NCBI GenBank assembly: GCA_022616275.1
Contig: JAKEFB010000147.1
Coordinates: forward strand, 1-33,140
Direction of reading: 5' to 3'
Length of the DNA stretch: 33,140 nt
DNA from: Chloroflexota bacterium
GTDB taxonomy: Bacteria > Chloroflexota > Anaerolineae > Promineifilales > Promineifilaceae
In this document: positions 27,301 through 33,140 of the stretch, piece after piece
How the letters are laid out: each line of letters begins with the position of its first letter
Position numbering within the stretch: the stretch's first letter is position 1
The notes under the pieces: generated by a model
What the model was told of the DNA's origin: nothing
Seen by the model: the letters and a program-made list of their open reading frames with translations, nothing else
The model's database searches: none
Made by a program: the position numbers and the translations under genes

Positions 27301-30300
27301 ACGACGGCCAGGGGGAAGTTGTCGAGATTGACGGTAATCCGGGAGGCGGTCAGGTCGGGCGCGCCAAAGCGGGGCTGGCCGGCCGGGCCGACGTTGGCCC
27401 GGTAGGTGTTGTGGGTCAGCCAGCCGAAGGCCTCCTGGGTGGGAATGGCGCCGTCGTCGTTGACGTTGTCAATGTGGTAGGCGTGCTGGTTCCAGATGGG
27501 CCGGGCGGAGACCCAGTTGTCGTTGGCGTCGCCAAAGACACGCAGGCCAAAGGTGCGCTCGGCGTTGGGGATGTTGGGCACGCGCCGGGCGCGGTCGCTG
27601 GTGACCAGAATTTCGGCGTTGCCGTCGGCGTCCACGTCGGCCACGACGACCTCTTCGTTCATGGTCTCCGAGCTGAGGATGTGCTCGTAGAGGACGACGC
27701 CGTCGCTGCCCCGGTAAATGCGGAAGCGGCGCTCGTCGCGGTAGAGGACTTCGAAGTTGCCGTCGCCGTCGAGGTCGAAGACGGTCGAGCCGGTCATGTT
27801 AGAGCTGGCGTCCTGGGTGGTGGTTTGCCATTTGAGGCTGCCGTCGGTCTCATAGACGACGTAGCGGTCGGCGCCGGCCACGCCGATTTCCGGCTGGCCG
27901 TCGGCGTCGAAGTCGGCGATGGTCGGGGCGCCGCCGGCGTTTGCCGTGGTGCTGGGCAGGATGAACGGCCCCCAGATAAGCGTGCCATCGTGTTCGTGCA
28001 AGCGAATGCGGCCGCGGGCGACGACGACGATCTCCGGGTAGCCGTCGTCGTCGAAGTTGGCTACGGCCGGGTAGCCGTCGTCGTAGGGCACCTGCCAGTA
28101 AATGGAGCCGTCGGAGCGGTAGGCGGTGTTGCCGGTGACCAGCTCGGGGTTGCCGGCCATGTCCAGGTTGGCGACGATGGAAATCGCGCCGCTGTCGTTT
28201 TTGTCCTGGTTGCGGGCCGACTGGAAAGCCTGGCCGCCGCTGCCGGACCAGCGCAGGTGGCCATTGTTGTTGAAGACGTTGGCCCCGACGATGATTTCCG
28301 GCGTGCCGTCGCCGTCCAGGTCGGCAATGGTGGGATTGTCACGGTTGGTCGGCTGGCCCTGGGGGTGGGTGACGTAGTCGGCGGTGAACCACTTGCGAGC
28401 GCCGGTATGCTCGAAAGCGACCAGGCGGGTGGTCGGCACGCCGGAGGACAAGGGGTGGAGGTTGAAGACCAGGGAAGAGAGGATAATCTCCGGCTTGCCG
28501 TCGTTGTCTATGTCGCCGGCGGCCAGGCCGGGCATGGTATAGATAAAGTAACGATAGCTGGGATAGTAATAGAACTGGGGCACGTCGAAGATGGCTTCGC
28601 CGGTGTCGCCCTTGATAGCCCGCAACATCGTCGGGGCGCTAAAGAAGCTCAGGTCGGCGGTGATGAAAACGATGTCGGGCACGTCGCCGTCGTTGATCTG
28701 TCCATCGCCGTTGTCGTCGGTCAGGTTCACGACCAGGGGGGTGGAGAGCGTATCTTTGGATTCAGGCTCGACGACGCCGGGCTGGGGCCAGGAAAGTTCG
28801 ACAATGGGACTGAAAACGCCAGGGGCCGGCACGTACAGGCAGGAGTTGGCCGTGTTGTTGAGGTTGTTGTTCTCGTTTAATTCGGCAATGATCTCATCGC
28901 TGTCGGCATAGGCATAGATGGGGTTATCGCGGAAGGAGACCGAGCCGGCAAGGGGCACGGTGAAGGTGACGGCCTGGCCGATGGCCAGGGTGCTGTTGTA
29001 GACGCCCTGGCCGAGCATGTTGTCGGCGCCGGGGGAGAAGGCGCCGTTGCCATTGCTGTCTTCGAATAAAGTGACGGTGAATGGTTCGGCCAGGGCGGCG
29101 TTGCCGGCGTTTTGCAATTGGACGGCCGCGTCACCGTTGGCGATCAAAGTCTGGGGGTCTATGGCGGCCGGGCCGGTGGCGACGGCCGGCACGGTAAGGT
29201 CAGGTTGGCGGACGACAGGGGTGGTCAGGCTGGCGGTGTTGCCGGCCGGGTTGCCGTCCGGGCCATTGGCGCCGTCGTCGGCGACAGTAGCGGTGTTGGT
29301 GACGGCGGCGACGGTGGTGGAGAGGGGCGGCAGCGGGTGGAGTTGCACGGTGATCGTCCGGCTGGCGCTCTGGCCGGCCGGCAGGGTAAAAGGCGGCCAG
29401 GTGACGAGGCCGGCGTTCTCCAGGCCGCTGTCGCTGGCGTTGAGGAAGGTCACTCCGGCCGGCAGCGTGTCGCTGACGACTACACCACTGGCCCCCTGCG
29501 TGCCGGTGTTGGTGATGGTCAGGGTGTAGACCAGGAGGTCGCCGGGAGTGACGGCGGCCGCACCGGCCTGCTTGGTGATTTGCAGGTCGGGGGAGGCGTC
29601 GGCGGTGGCCGAGGGGCTGACTGTGTTGTTGCCGGGGGTGGGGTCGAGGCCGGCGGCGCCGTCGTGGTTGACGGTGGTGGTGTTGGTGATGGCCGCGACG
29701 CCGGCCGGCAGCGGGGCTACGACCCGGACGACCAACTGGCGGGTTGTGGTCGCACCGCCGTTGAGGGTGACGGCCGGCCAGGTGACGGCGCTGCCGCCGG
29801 CCGCACCGCCGCCAGAGGCGGAGAGGAAGGTGACGTGGGGCGAGAGCTGGCTACGCAGGAGGACGCCGCCGGCCGTTTGCGCGCCGGCATTGCTGATGGT
29901 GAAGGTGTAGGTGAGGGTCTCGCCGGGCAGGACGGTGGCGGGCAGGCCAGCGGCCGCCAGGACCAGGTCAAGGCCAAAAGTCGTGGTCAGGGTGTGGGAA
30001 ACGTACGTGCCGGTTTGCCAGACGGCGGCCGGGGCGGCCGCGGCACCACCGACTTTGAAGGTAATGAGCTGGCCCTGCTGGCCGCCTTCGACGGCGGTCG
30101 TTTCGGGAAGGTCGCCGGGCAGGTCAAGGCGGTAGACGGAACGGCCGTCTTCCAGGAAGGCCGGGGCTGTGGCGTACTGGACGCCGTTGATCCAGGCCGA
30201 GACGACCGTCCCGGCCGGGACGTTGTCCCCGCCCACCGTGACCGGGCCATAGAAGCTGGAAGCCAGGGGGGGTGGGATGGTCTGGGTGATCGTTTGCTGG

Positions 30301-33140
30301 GCCGGGCGGCTCTCAAAGCGGGTGCCCACGCTGAATTTGGCCATGATCTCGTTAGTGGGGAGCGGGCTGTTGGCCAGGAGATCGAGAGCGGCCAGGCGGG
30401 CCACCGGTTCGGCCGGCAGGCCACCTATTAACGGGGCCGAGGCAACGATGTAATTGGTCCGGGTAAGGGTATCGCTGCCGCCGGGGCCGGAGACGGTGAG
30501 GACGACGGAGTAAACGCCGGCGAGGGTGTAGATGTGGGCCGGGCTCTGGAGGGTGCTGGTCAGGCCGTCGCCAAAGTCCCAGAGCCAGCCGGTCACGTTG
30601 CCGGGCGAGGCGTCGGCGAAGGTAACGGTGAGGGGGACTGAGCCGGAGAGGGGGGCGGCCGTAAAGCTGGCCAGGAGCGTGAGCCAGGGATCAAAGAGGA
30701 CGTTGTTGCTGACCTGGTTGCCCTGGCCGGCGGGATTAAGCGTGGGGTGGAACGGGCCGGAGGCGTGGCCCCACCAGTTGTGGCGGGCGTCAATGGTGAC
30801 GCTGCCGGCGTTGAACAGGCCGTTAAAGCTGTTGTTTTCAATTCGATTGCCGGATAGGGGTGGCGGCGCAGCGCTGCCGCCGAAATAGAGGCCGTGCTCG
30901 TGGGAGTGTTCAATGGTGCAATGGGTGATGGCCACGTCGTTGTTGTCGGCTCGGACGTTGCCGAAGATGTGGGAGTAGCCCCGGTTGCCGCCATAGGCGA
31001 CGACGCAGTGGTCGAGAACGTTGCCGCTGCTGGTGGCGGAGAAGTAGAGCTGGCCCCAGTTGCCAGGGGCGGGGGCGGTGGCGCTGCCGTCGTTGTTGGT
31101 GTCGCCGCCGTAGCGGTCATCCCATTGGGAGGTGAAGACGATGGGCTGATCGGCCGTGCCCTGGGCCAGGAGGCGGCCGTTGACGGCAACCTGGTGGAAG
31201 GGCTGGGTGGCTTTGAAGACGACGCCGGGCGACAGGTCCAGAACGGCCCCGTTGTTGACGGTTAGATCACTGTTCAGCCGCAGGGCAAACGCTGGCTGAT
31301 CGTTCCAGTTAAGGGCCAGCGCGCCGCCAATGGCCCCCTGGATGCCGGCGCCGTTGACGGCGTTGCCGGAGGCGGTGTTGTGGCGCAAGGTAATCTGGCC
31401 GCTGCTGTTGACCAGGTCGAAGAAGACGGCGTGGCTGTTGTTCTGGAAGGTGTTGTTCTCCAGGAGAATGTCGGCCGCGGGGCCCAACTGGTTAAAGTCC
31501 AGGCCGGTGAAGGCGTTGTTGCGGAAGATGGTGTTGCTGATATGCAGGGACGAGTTGATGGCAAAAAGGCCGGCCTCGTGGGAGTGTTCGATGGTGCAGT
31601 TGGTCAGGGCGATGCTGCCGGTGTTAGCCCGGACGTTGCCGACGATGTCGCTATAACCCCGGTTGCCGCCATAGGCGACGACGCAGTAATCGAGGACGTT
31701 GCCGCTGCTGGTGGCAGAGAAGTAGAGCTGGCCCCAGTTGCCGGGGGCGGGGGCGGTGGCGCTGCCGTCGTTGTTGGTGTCGCCACTGTAGCGGTCGTCC
31801 CAGAGTGAGGTAAAGACGATAGGCTGGGCGGCCGTGCCGTCGGCCACCAGGCGGCCGTGGACCACGAGCTGTTGGAAGGGCTGGCTGCTCTTGAAGACGG
31901 TGTTGGGCGACAACGTCAGCGTGGCGCCGTTGTTGACGGTCAGGTCGCTGTAGAGGCGGAGGGCAAACCCGGTCTGGTCGTGCCAGTCCAGGGTGAGGTT
32001 GCCGGCAATGGTCCCTTGAACGCCGGCCCCATTGACGACGTTGTTGGTGACGACGTTGTCTGCCAGGGTAACCTGGCCGGAGGCGTTGACGAAATCCAGG
32101 AAGAGGGCCTGGTCGCCGTTGTTCAAGAAGGCGTTGTTGGCCAGGGAGACGTTACTATTTGTCCCCAGGTTATCAAAGCGCAGGCCGGCGTAGGCGTTGT
32201 TCTGGAAAACGGAGCCGGTAATTTGCAAGGGGGCGTTGCTGGTGTACAGGCCGTATTCGTGGGAATGCTCAATGGTGCAGTTGGTCAGGGTAATATTTTT
32301 GGTATCGGCCCGGAGGTTGCCGAAGATGTGGGAATAGCCCCGGTTGCCGCCATAGGCGACGACGCAATGGTCGAGGACGTTGCCACTGCTGCTGACGGCG
32401 AAGTAGACTTGGCCCCAGTTGCCGGGCGCACCGTTAGAAGGGCCGTCGTTGTTGGTGTCGCCGCCGTAGCGGTCGTCCCATTGGGAGGTGAAGACGATGG
32501 GCTGATCGGCCGTGCCCTGGGCCAGGAGGCGGCCGTTGACGGCGACCTGGTGGAAGGGTTGGGTGGCTTTAATGATCGTGTTTGGCGAGAGGTCGAGGGT
32601 GGCGGCGGTATTGACGGTCAAATCGCTGTTCAGCCGCAGGGCAAAATCTTCCTGTTCCGTCCAGTCGAGGGCCAGCACGCCGCCGACGGCCCCCTGGATG
32701 CCGGCGCCGTTGACGGCGTTGCCGGAGGCGGTGTTGTGGCGCAGGGTAATCTGGCCGCTGCTGTTGATCAGGTCGAAGAAGACGGCGTGGCTGTTGTTTT
32801 GGAAGGTGTTGTTTTCTAACAGAACATCGGCTCCGGCGCCCAACTGGTTGAAGTCCAGGCCGATGAAGGCGTTGTTGCGGAAGATGGTGTTGCTGATATG
32901 CAGGGACGAGTTGATAGCAAAAAGGCCGGCCTCATGGGAGCGTTCAATGGTGCAGTTGGTCAGGGAAATATTGGGGGTGTTGGCCCGGACGTTGCCGACG
33001 ATGTCGCTGTAGCCCCGGTTGCCGCCGTAGGCGACGACACAGTGGTCGAGGACGTTGCCGCTGCTGTCGCCGTAGAATTGGATCTGGCCCCAGTTGCCGG
33101 GGGCGGGCGCAGTGGCGCTGCCGTCGTTGTTGGTGTCGCC
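14847..33140 (-). CDS. Giant modular surface/secreted protein, N-terminus off the right edge
   Basis: The frame is open without interruption from the right edge to the TAG at 14847, giving at least 6,097 residues; the N-terminus and signal peptide are outside. Approximate modules, numbered from the first visible residue: parallel beta-helix repeats (1-817); PKD (831-904); two DUF11 (1052-1311); CARDB-like (1314-1430); FG-GAP/VCBS segment with calcium-type motifs such as DIDNDGKPEI and DLDGDGTPEI (1450-1860); CARDB-like (1927-2047); alternating DUF11 and PKD (2044-2749); thrombospondin-C-like lectin domain (2751-2981); PKD and DUF11 (2982-3284); two discoidin-like F5/8C (3291-3597); three PKD (3597-3851); two more F5/8C (3857-4151); Ig-like (4151-4234); terpenoid-cyclase-like toroid with CVACH (4234-4557); Ig-like modules and a sixth DUF11 (4561-4906); eleven cadherin-like repeats (4908-5940); a distinct C-terminal domain (5941-6097). 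The architecture suggests adhesion or a cell-surface/sheath role with much calcium binding; no enzymatic role is shown. Confidence 0.9.
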   Translation of the reverse strand, partial: GDTNNDGSATAPAPGNWGQIQFYGDSSGNVLDHCVVAYGGNRGYSDIVGNVRANTPNISLTNCTIERSHEAGLFAINSSLHISNTIFRNNAFIGLDFNQLGAGADVLLENNTFQNNSHAVFFDLINSSGQITLRHNTASGNAVNGAGIQGAVGGVLALDWTEQEDFALRLNSDLTVNTAATLDLSPNTIIKATQPFHQVAVNGRLLAQGTADQPIVFTSQWDDRYGGDTNNDGPSNGAPGNWGQVYFAVSSSGNVLDHCVVAYGGNRGYSHIFGNLRADTKNITLTNCTIEHSHEYGLYTSNAPLQITGSVFQNNAYAGLRFDNLGTNSNVSLANNAFLNNGDQALFLDFVNASGQVTLADNVVTNNVVNGAGVQGTIAGNLTLDWHDQTGFALRLYSDLTVNNGATLTLSPNTVFKSSQPFQQLVVHGRLVADGTAAQPIVFTSLWDDRYSGDTNNDGSATAPAPGNWGQLYFSATSSGNVLDYCVVAYGGNRGYSDIVGNVRANTGSIALTNCTIEHSHEAGLFAINSSLHISNTIFRNNAFTGLDFNQLGPAADILLENNTFQNNSHAVFFDLVNSSGQITLRHNTASGNAVNGAGIQGAIGGALALNWNDQPAFALRLNSDLTVNNGAVLDLSPGVVFKATQPFHQVAVNGRLLAQGTADQPIVFTSQWDDRYGGDTNNDGSATAPAPGNWGQLYFSATSSGNVLDHCVVAYGGNRGYSHIFGNVRADNNDVAITHCTIEHSHEHGLYFGGSAAPPPLSGNRIENNSFNGLFNAGSVTIDARHNWWGHASGPFHPTLNPAGQGNQVSNNVLFDPWLTLLASFTAAPLSGSVPLTVTFADASPGNVTGWLWDFGDGLTSTLQSPAHIYTLAGVYSVVLTVSGPGGSDTLTRTNYIVASAPLIGGLPAEPVARLAALDLLANSPLPTNEIMAKFSVGTRFESRPAQQTITQTIPPPLASSFYGPVTVGGDNVPAGTVVSAWINGVQYATAPAFLEDGRSVYRLDLPGDLPETTAVEGGQQGQLITFKVGGAAAAPAAVWQTGTYVSHTLTTTFGLDLVLAAAGLPATVLPGETLTYTFTISNAGAQTAGGVLLRSQLSPHVTFLSASGGGAAGGSAVTWPAVTLNGGATTTRQLVVRVVAPLPAGVAAITNTTTVNHDGAAGLDPTPGNNTVSPSATADASPDLQITKQAGAAAVTPGDLLVYTLTITNTGTQGASGVVVSDTLPAGVTFLNASDSGLENAGLVTWPPFTLPAGQSASRTITVQLHPLPPLSTTVAAVTNTATVADDGANGPDGNPAGNTASLTTPVVRQPDLTVPAVATGPAAIDPQTLIANGDAAVQLQNAGNAALAEPFTVTLFEDSNGNGAFSPGADNMLGQGVYNSTLAIGQAVTFTVPLAGSVSFRDNPIYAYADSDEIIAELNENNNLNNTANSCLYVPAPGVFSPIVELSWPQPGVVEPESKDTLSTPLVVNLTDDNGDGQINDGDVPDIVFITADLSFFSAPTMLRAIKGDTGEAIFDVPQFYYYPSYRYFIYTMPGLAAGDIDNDGKPEIILSSLVFNLHPLSSGVPTTRLVAFEHTGARKWFTADYVTHPQGQPTNRDNPTIADLDGDGTPEIIVGANVFNNNGHLRWSGSGGQAFQSARNQDKNDSGAISIVANLDMAGNPELVTGNTAYRSDGSIYWQVPYDDGYPAVANFDDDGYPEIVVVARGRIRLHEHDGTLIWGPFILPSTTANAGGAPTIADFDADGQPEIGVAGADRYVVYETDGSLKWQTTTQDASSNMTGSTVFDLDGDGNFEVLYRDERRFRIYRGSDGVVLYEHILSSETMNEEVVVADVDADGNAEILVTSDRARRVPNIPNAERTFGLRVFGDANDNWVSARPIWNQHAYHIDNVNDDGAIPTQEAFGWLTHNTYRANVGPAGQPRFGAPDLTASRITVNLDNFPLAVVGARIGNGGAAVVPAGTPVAFYDGNPGAGGTLIGVLPLEQPLLPGQYLDVSLEWTMPGLGSGVITVVADDDGAGQGQHSECREGNNAHSYAYDTAVLGLVLTKDDGRSLVSSGDTLTYTLTVFNAFAGSASGVILTDTLPANTTFVSASNGGTVADGVVAWPAFSLAAGQAATRSLVVQVNQSLPISATEITNLATVSDDGANGPDQTPANNSASDVDALTTVQADAGGPYTGDEGQAILLDASGSADRDGTIVSYTWDLDGDGQYDDAGGLTTTVTFPDNGSFTIGLQVTDDDGEQDTDTAFVSTTNLPPAVQAAPDPAFDEGRPATHALATFSDPGQADSHTATIDWGDGTVAGGALDGDTIRGTHTYTDDGTYSVEVCLTDDDGGQSCATLQALVANEPPVVEAGPDVAATAGETVQLAPATFTDPGVNDTHTATIDWGDGTVAGGLVSQGGTVGGSHVYTATAVFLVELCVTDDDGDTGCDTFFVNLVDLAVAKTDGRPAVQPGDAITYTLTVTNAGTLAVNGVTLTDTLPAYTTFINASAGGNYNAAAGQITWLLGALTPGQVATRTLTLKAEASPPPAVIAITNTVTVADDGANGPDMRLANNQAGDVDTLLSVRADPGGPYSGDEGQPILLDASASSDRNGVITGYAWDLDGDGQYDDASGVTATVTLADDGQFLVHLRVTDNSGESDTATAAVAVNNAAPAVTANTSLAVTEGDDLNQVIATFTDPGANDTHTATVNWGDGTVEEALVAGASGGGDVFGAHTYPDDGTYNVEICVADDDGGVGCDILALGVQNGVPFILDTLLTDFRLWTDDELLSCYDPSPRWEIAADGQTVTQTVNSRPGVFYGEFSAYETRIEGTVHVFTENLTTTAPFLDDDYVGFVLGYQPGDLNDPQAEYLLVDWKSGQPQGFAFGCGGYTEAQPGLAISRVFGSPADSEMWGHLDHTCNGPGHGVEELARAATLGAAGWDYNTDYEFAFELSATNLKVFVNGSLELDLDGDFAYLAAGRFGFYTYSQADAVFRDFHFQSITVDEGSPLTLDSIFSDPGILDTHTATIDWGDGTVVSGTITEASGAGVVSSGHTYADGDAAYTMQLCLSDDDGGTNCQETDVNVRNVAPTVAAGPDLTATAGETISLTATTFSDPGVLDSHTATINWGDGAVVSGTVSELNGSGTVSASHVYAADGVYTVEICLTDDDGATGCDAFQVNRVDLAITKSDGQTVARPGETLTYTLTINNASNLTVTNVMVGDILPAHTTFLAASDGGAYHANGHVVVWEIPALGPAAALTRTVTVRVNSPLPPATGVITNTAIVADDGAHGPEETSDNNTALDVNVIPAGPVAHFAPAKGLNAAQLADGASIAGASSVWNSSSLYQPENAIDHDPASRWRTANGQPANQSLTVALLGGNVHVIDQVTLQGPAGPASPRHFAIRVSTNSPAETDFTTILTGTLPQDGVLHTYPFAPVQARYVQLLLLDNWGNASYTEVYHFTAQTRDRQGGVVSLLEGGASVAAASSQSSNSSLGPEKAIDFSPTTYWETAAGQTTNQWIKVALFDGNTHLIDRVRIRAVDGDATPQEFQVRVSNGSLADADFVPVFFGALPRDGQDHWITFPAVPAKYVQLYILNNHGHPSVTRVYDFQVYTPALGGPAVPFDDLSGSPDSQVVAWRWDFGDGTTAGEQHPSHTFAAPGTYTVTLVITDANGLPATTARSYTVLPRPVASFTWSPPLPNEGQATAFADTSTASGAIVGRQWQFTHTATRPTTPNTSATFPDDGDFPVTLIVTDTQLVSGSLTLIVPVGNVTPTVDIGPASIIRRTGDLVLIPGGGNFRTVNDASAIDLANLAYAWDLGDGRLLTTPTVNYSYPAAGAYTVTLTVTDPQGASASDSMQVVVYDDHTAPTPVVELVGSQNAALLESANTPSLLAAGATVVAYSSRFSTSFVPENLLDLDTTVSTWASANGQTTNQSVVIRLAGDQLPTIDQVLVQPRADSSFDQRVKDFEVWVSTTTADPWSFTRVLAATAADNGNLQPFLFPGGPVQARYVKLVALNNRGSGCCISVTTFQVVAAGAPPPGGIVAVSSQADAGHRAELLLDPTTRTFWRSATGQTTNQWVKLLLAGGQSHTVHGLSIQPVSGSESLRDFLVQVSNTTSDDAAFTTVYTGTAQSNGQLQHFFFADVQARYVRLVALNNHGSTCCISIYNVQVRAEVDRLADGWFNSDVLVRLSAEENPGGSGVTLIEYSTNSGSTWLTFAQPFLFSTHGSTPLSVRARDLVGNISQPLHTAMLIDKSHKLTSQEAGQAGANWLATAVKNESTSLACVACHVQGDSLHGLSLGASTGLVIDTGAGSGLGWLANFITNPAYQNPNNGLWGHPPGQGSFQTINSSHSLFGLAMYDRFVSTDKTANLLLGVNAMLPRQAANGRWPIDQHFPPTNQGDIEPTVHMLFALNQARQRVDPTTAAQYQATIDAALNWLRTAPVSTNQDKALKLIGLVEAGLPRSDPLVTGLIDTVLAGQFADGGWAENSSFTWTSSFATGQSVYALCAAGVSRTHPQVVQGLDWLIHHQVGHEPNSRVPFGVSDGPWPLRYTGAGQPFVSTMWPVIALACYGDFSFVLEATPAFRVLTPGLAVSQTATYTVTVGNTGVAIDTYHLAVTGGLPGWQAGLSAPAVTLAIGSQTTLTLTVVAPAGLPQSLSVPFSVIARSQNAPALVRTALVEAVTSPPPTQGHPTNTTIVAGDGLVAPINTPIRLAATVLDTVSQAGVAGPDGGVVNFRVAGVAVGGDTDADGDGVFEITWTPGPDWISLGPQDLRAIYSGLDRPAPAIDLLPSFDAGSLTINDAVDLVLAKDDGQVTVLAGDVLTYVLTVHNHGTLQALGVVLTDTLPAHTTFVSASHGASLAGGLVTWPAFDLAAGNTATRTLAVQLDSPLPAGAQAITNTATVADDGAHGPDPTPANNTATIATPLFANHAPLAVDDPVTTPEDTAVTIPVLANDSDPDGDPLAVVALTQPGNGLAVLNPNGAVTYTPDADFNSTDSASGTDNFTYTITDGQGQAATATVLVTVTPVNDPPVAADDAATTNEDTPVAISVLANDHDVDGDPLAITAVTTPTHGLVVANADGTITYTPAANFSGADSFTYTVADGQGGADLALVAVTVAPVNDPPQAAPDAATTPEDTAVTLDVLANDGDLDGDALSVTAVTAPANGSAVANADGTVTYTPAANFHGLDSFTYTAADGHDGMATALVTVTVTPVNDPPQAADDAVAVAEDTAVAIPVLANDGDLDGDPLSVTAVATPAHGTAATNPGGTITYTPAASYNGLDTFTYTIADGQGGSDTAAVTVTVTAENDNPVAAADSAATPEDTAVTLDVLANDGDVDGDPLAVTAVTTPTAGLVVVNPDNTLTVTPAANFHGSDSFVYTISDGQGGSDTATVTLTVTPVNDPPLAANDTAATNEDLPVTIDVLANDGDVDGDALAVTAVTTPTHGLVVANPDGSLTYTPDANFYGSDAFIYTVNDGQGGTDMAVVAITVAPVNDAPLAANDTAATNEDLPVTIPVLANDSDLDGDPLVVTAVTTPANGLVAANPDGTLTYTPTADFHGADSFLYTIEDGQGGADTATVTLAVNPVNDDPLAADDSAATDEDTAVTINVLANDSDVDGDPLAVTGFTTPTHGLVVLNPDHTFTYTPGADYTSAAAPDRFTYTIADGHGAMDTATVWVIVNPVNDPPVAADDAAVTEEDKAVTIEVLANDSDVDGDSLFVASLTQPLHGTAGVNLDSTVTYTPEDSYFGPDTFTYTIDDGSGGSATATVAIFVTSQNDNPVAEDDSAATDEDKAVTIDVLANDKDVDGDPLAVTAVTTPTHGLAVVNADGAITYTPTANYYGLDSFTYTISDGNGGADTALVTVTVNPVNDDPLAAGDSAATTQDTAVTIPVLANDSDVDGDPLAVTAVTQPLSGAVATNPDGALTYTPQPGFIGLDTFTYTVEDGQGGSDTATVTVTVTPAAGACELYPIALQAGLLAGANPGDVLADILNGEGPGNFGWLTWTGDNSVSALVASLVPPGNSHTYLNPNDPGDHLVSLDDWVEGKPGLSNAQPVRDALDALILREIIVPVWDVTQGAGANATYHVVAFARVRLLSYHLPGQDRITVQFLGYTTCGGAP
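15321..18419 (-). repeat. Eleven tandem cadherin-like repeats (about 279 bp each) in the giant gene
   Basis: Eleven consecutive units begin ND(P/D/N/A)P and carry EDTAVTI-VLANDSDVDGDPLAV in the first half and TYTPAANFHGSDSFTYTI-DGQGG in the second. Nine units are exactly 93 residues; the first and eighth carry short insertions (STDSASG and SAAAP). The family is the RapA2/VCBS-like cadherin-type Ig fold, with acidic DxDGD loops expected to bind calcium and stiffen the chain. The repeats probably form a stalk next to the C-terminal domain. Confidence 0.9.
19470..20440 (-). other. Terpenoid-cyclase-like toroid with a CXXCH heme-type motif inside the giant protein
   Basis: This segment of about 320 residues shows alpha/alpha-toroid repeats like those of squalene cyclases and prenyltransferases, for example GQFADGGWAENSSFTWTSSF and ALNWLRTAPVSTNQDKALKL. 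The N-terminal part contains SLACVACHVQGDSLHG (codons 20340-20354 for CVACH), a classical c-type heme attachment site. A catalytic DxDD cyclase motif is not seen, so the fold is likely structural or ligand binding. Heme attachment would require export and the cytochrome c maturation machinery. Confidence 0.6.
24200..24890 (-). other. Thrombospondin-C-like lectin domain within the giant protein
   Basis: About 230 residues with DDDYVGFVLGYQ, AEYLLVDWKSGQPQGFAFG and GRFGFYTYSQADAVFRDFHF, matching the pattern of the thrombospondin C-terminal L-type lectin-like domain. It lies between two PKD repeats and appears to interrupt the first strand of the second. A calcium and glycan or protein binding role is expected from the family. 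Confidence 0.65.
30690..33140 (-). repeat. Long beta-helix repeats (about 678 bp each) in the giant gene, array continues off the right edge
   Basis: Anchors of the motif GNWGQ(L/V/I)YF lie at 33086, 32411, 31730 and 31052, so the period is 675, 681 and 678 bp. Each unit reads: NCTIEHSHE..., N-rich rungs (NTIFRNNAFTGLDF, ENNTFQNNSHAVFF), NSDLTVNNGA..., VNGRLLAQGTADQPIVFTS, WDDRYGGDTNNDG and DHCVVAYGGNRGYS. These are right-handed parallel beta-helix rungs as in NosD/pectate-lyase-like proteins. Units one and three from the right are much closer to each other than to the middle unit. Confidence 0.85.

Noticed and set aside
23838-28880. Two further plus-strand open frames of 778 and 893 codons
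   Set aside because: Same cause: antisense to the giant gene, no domain, no Shine-Dalgarno, composition of a shadow frame.

Overview
The window looks like a chromosome segment of a Chloroflexota bacterium (Anaerolineae/Ardenticatenia-like). This is inferred from GGCC-rich, strongly GC3-biased genes on the right, a STAND ATPase with a death-like N-terminal adaptor, and a giant surface protein mixing DUF11, PKD, FG-GAP, discoidin and cadherin-like modules. The phylum is an inference from style, not from a marker gene. Every supported gene lies on the minus strand, so the biological order runs from the right end to the left end.

Right part (14847-33140): one coding frame is open across 18.3 kb and runs off the right edge. 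It encodes at least 6,097 residues of a modular, presumably secreted protein: beta-helix repeats, PKD and DUF11 domains, an FG-GAP/VCBS segment, a thrombospondin-C-like lectin domain, four discoidin-like domains, a terpenoid-cyclase-like toroid carrying a CXXCH motif, eleven tandem cadherin-like repeats and a distinct C-terminal domain. A hairpin terminator follows it.

Middle part (9950-14640): a near-consensus sigma70-type promoter drives a two-gene unit. The first gene is an NB-ARC/TPR STAND ATPase with a death-like N-terminal domain. The second, 32 bp downstream, is a lipoprotein with a clostripain-type (C11) protease domain. The hairpin downstream of this unit and the hairpin downstream of the giant gene belong to the same roughly 90-bp repeated element.

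Left part (1-9854): a six-gene operon with visibly lower GC, probably an acquired defence island. Its order is an excisionase/MerR-like HTH protein, an IscS/DndA-type cysteine desulfurase, a DUF4007 protein (SspB-like), a large P-loop ATPase (SspC/BrxC-like), a protein with two GHKL ATPase domains (Hsp90/MutL-like N-terminus and histidine-kinase C-terminus), and a receiver-like protein that runs off the left edge. Genes overlap by 4 bp or are 16-96 bp apart. A promoter and five 9-bp iterons lie just upstream of the HTH gene. Cysteine desulfurase plus DUF4007 plus ATPase points to DNA phosphorothioation of the Ssp type. The sulfur-transfer partner (PAPS-reductase/ATP-pyrophosphatase, SspD/DndC-like) and any effector are not in the window and would be expected to the left. 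The combination with a two-component-like kinase/receiver pair is the most unusual feature here.
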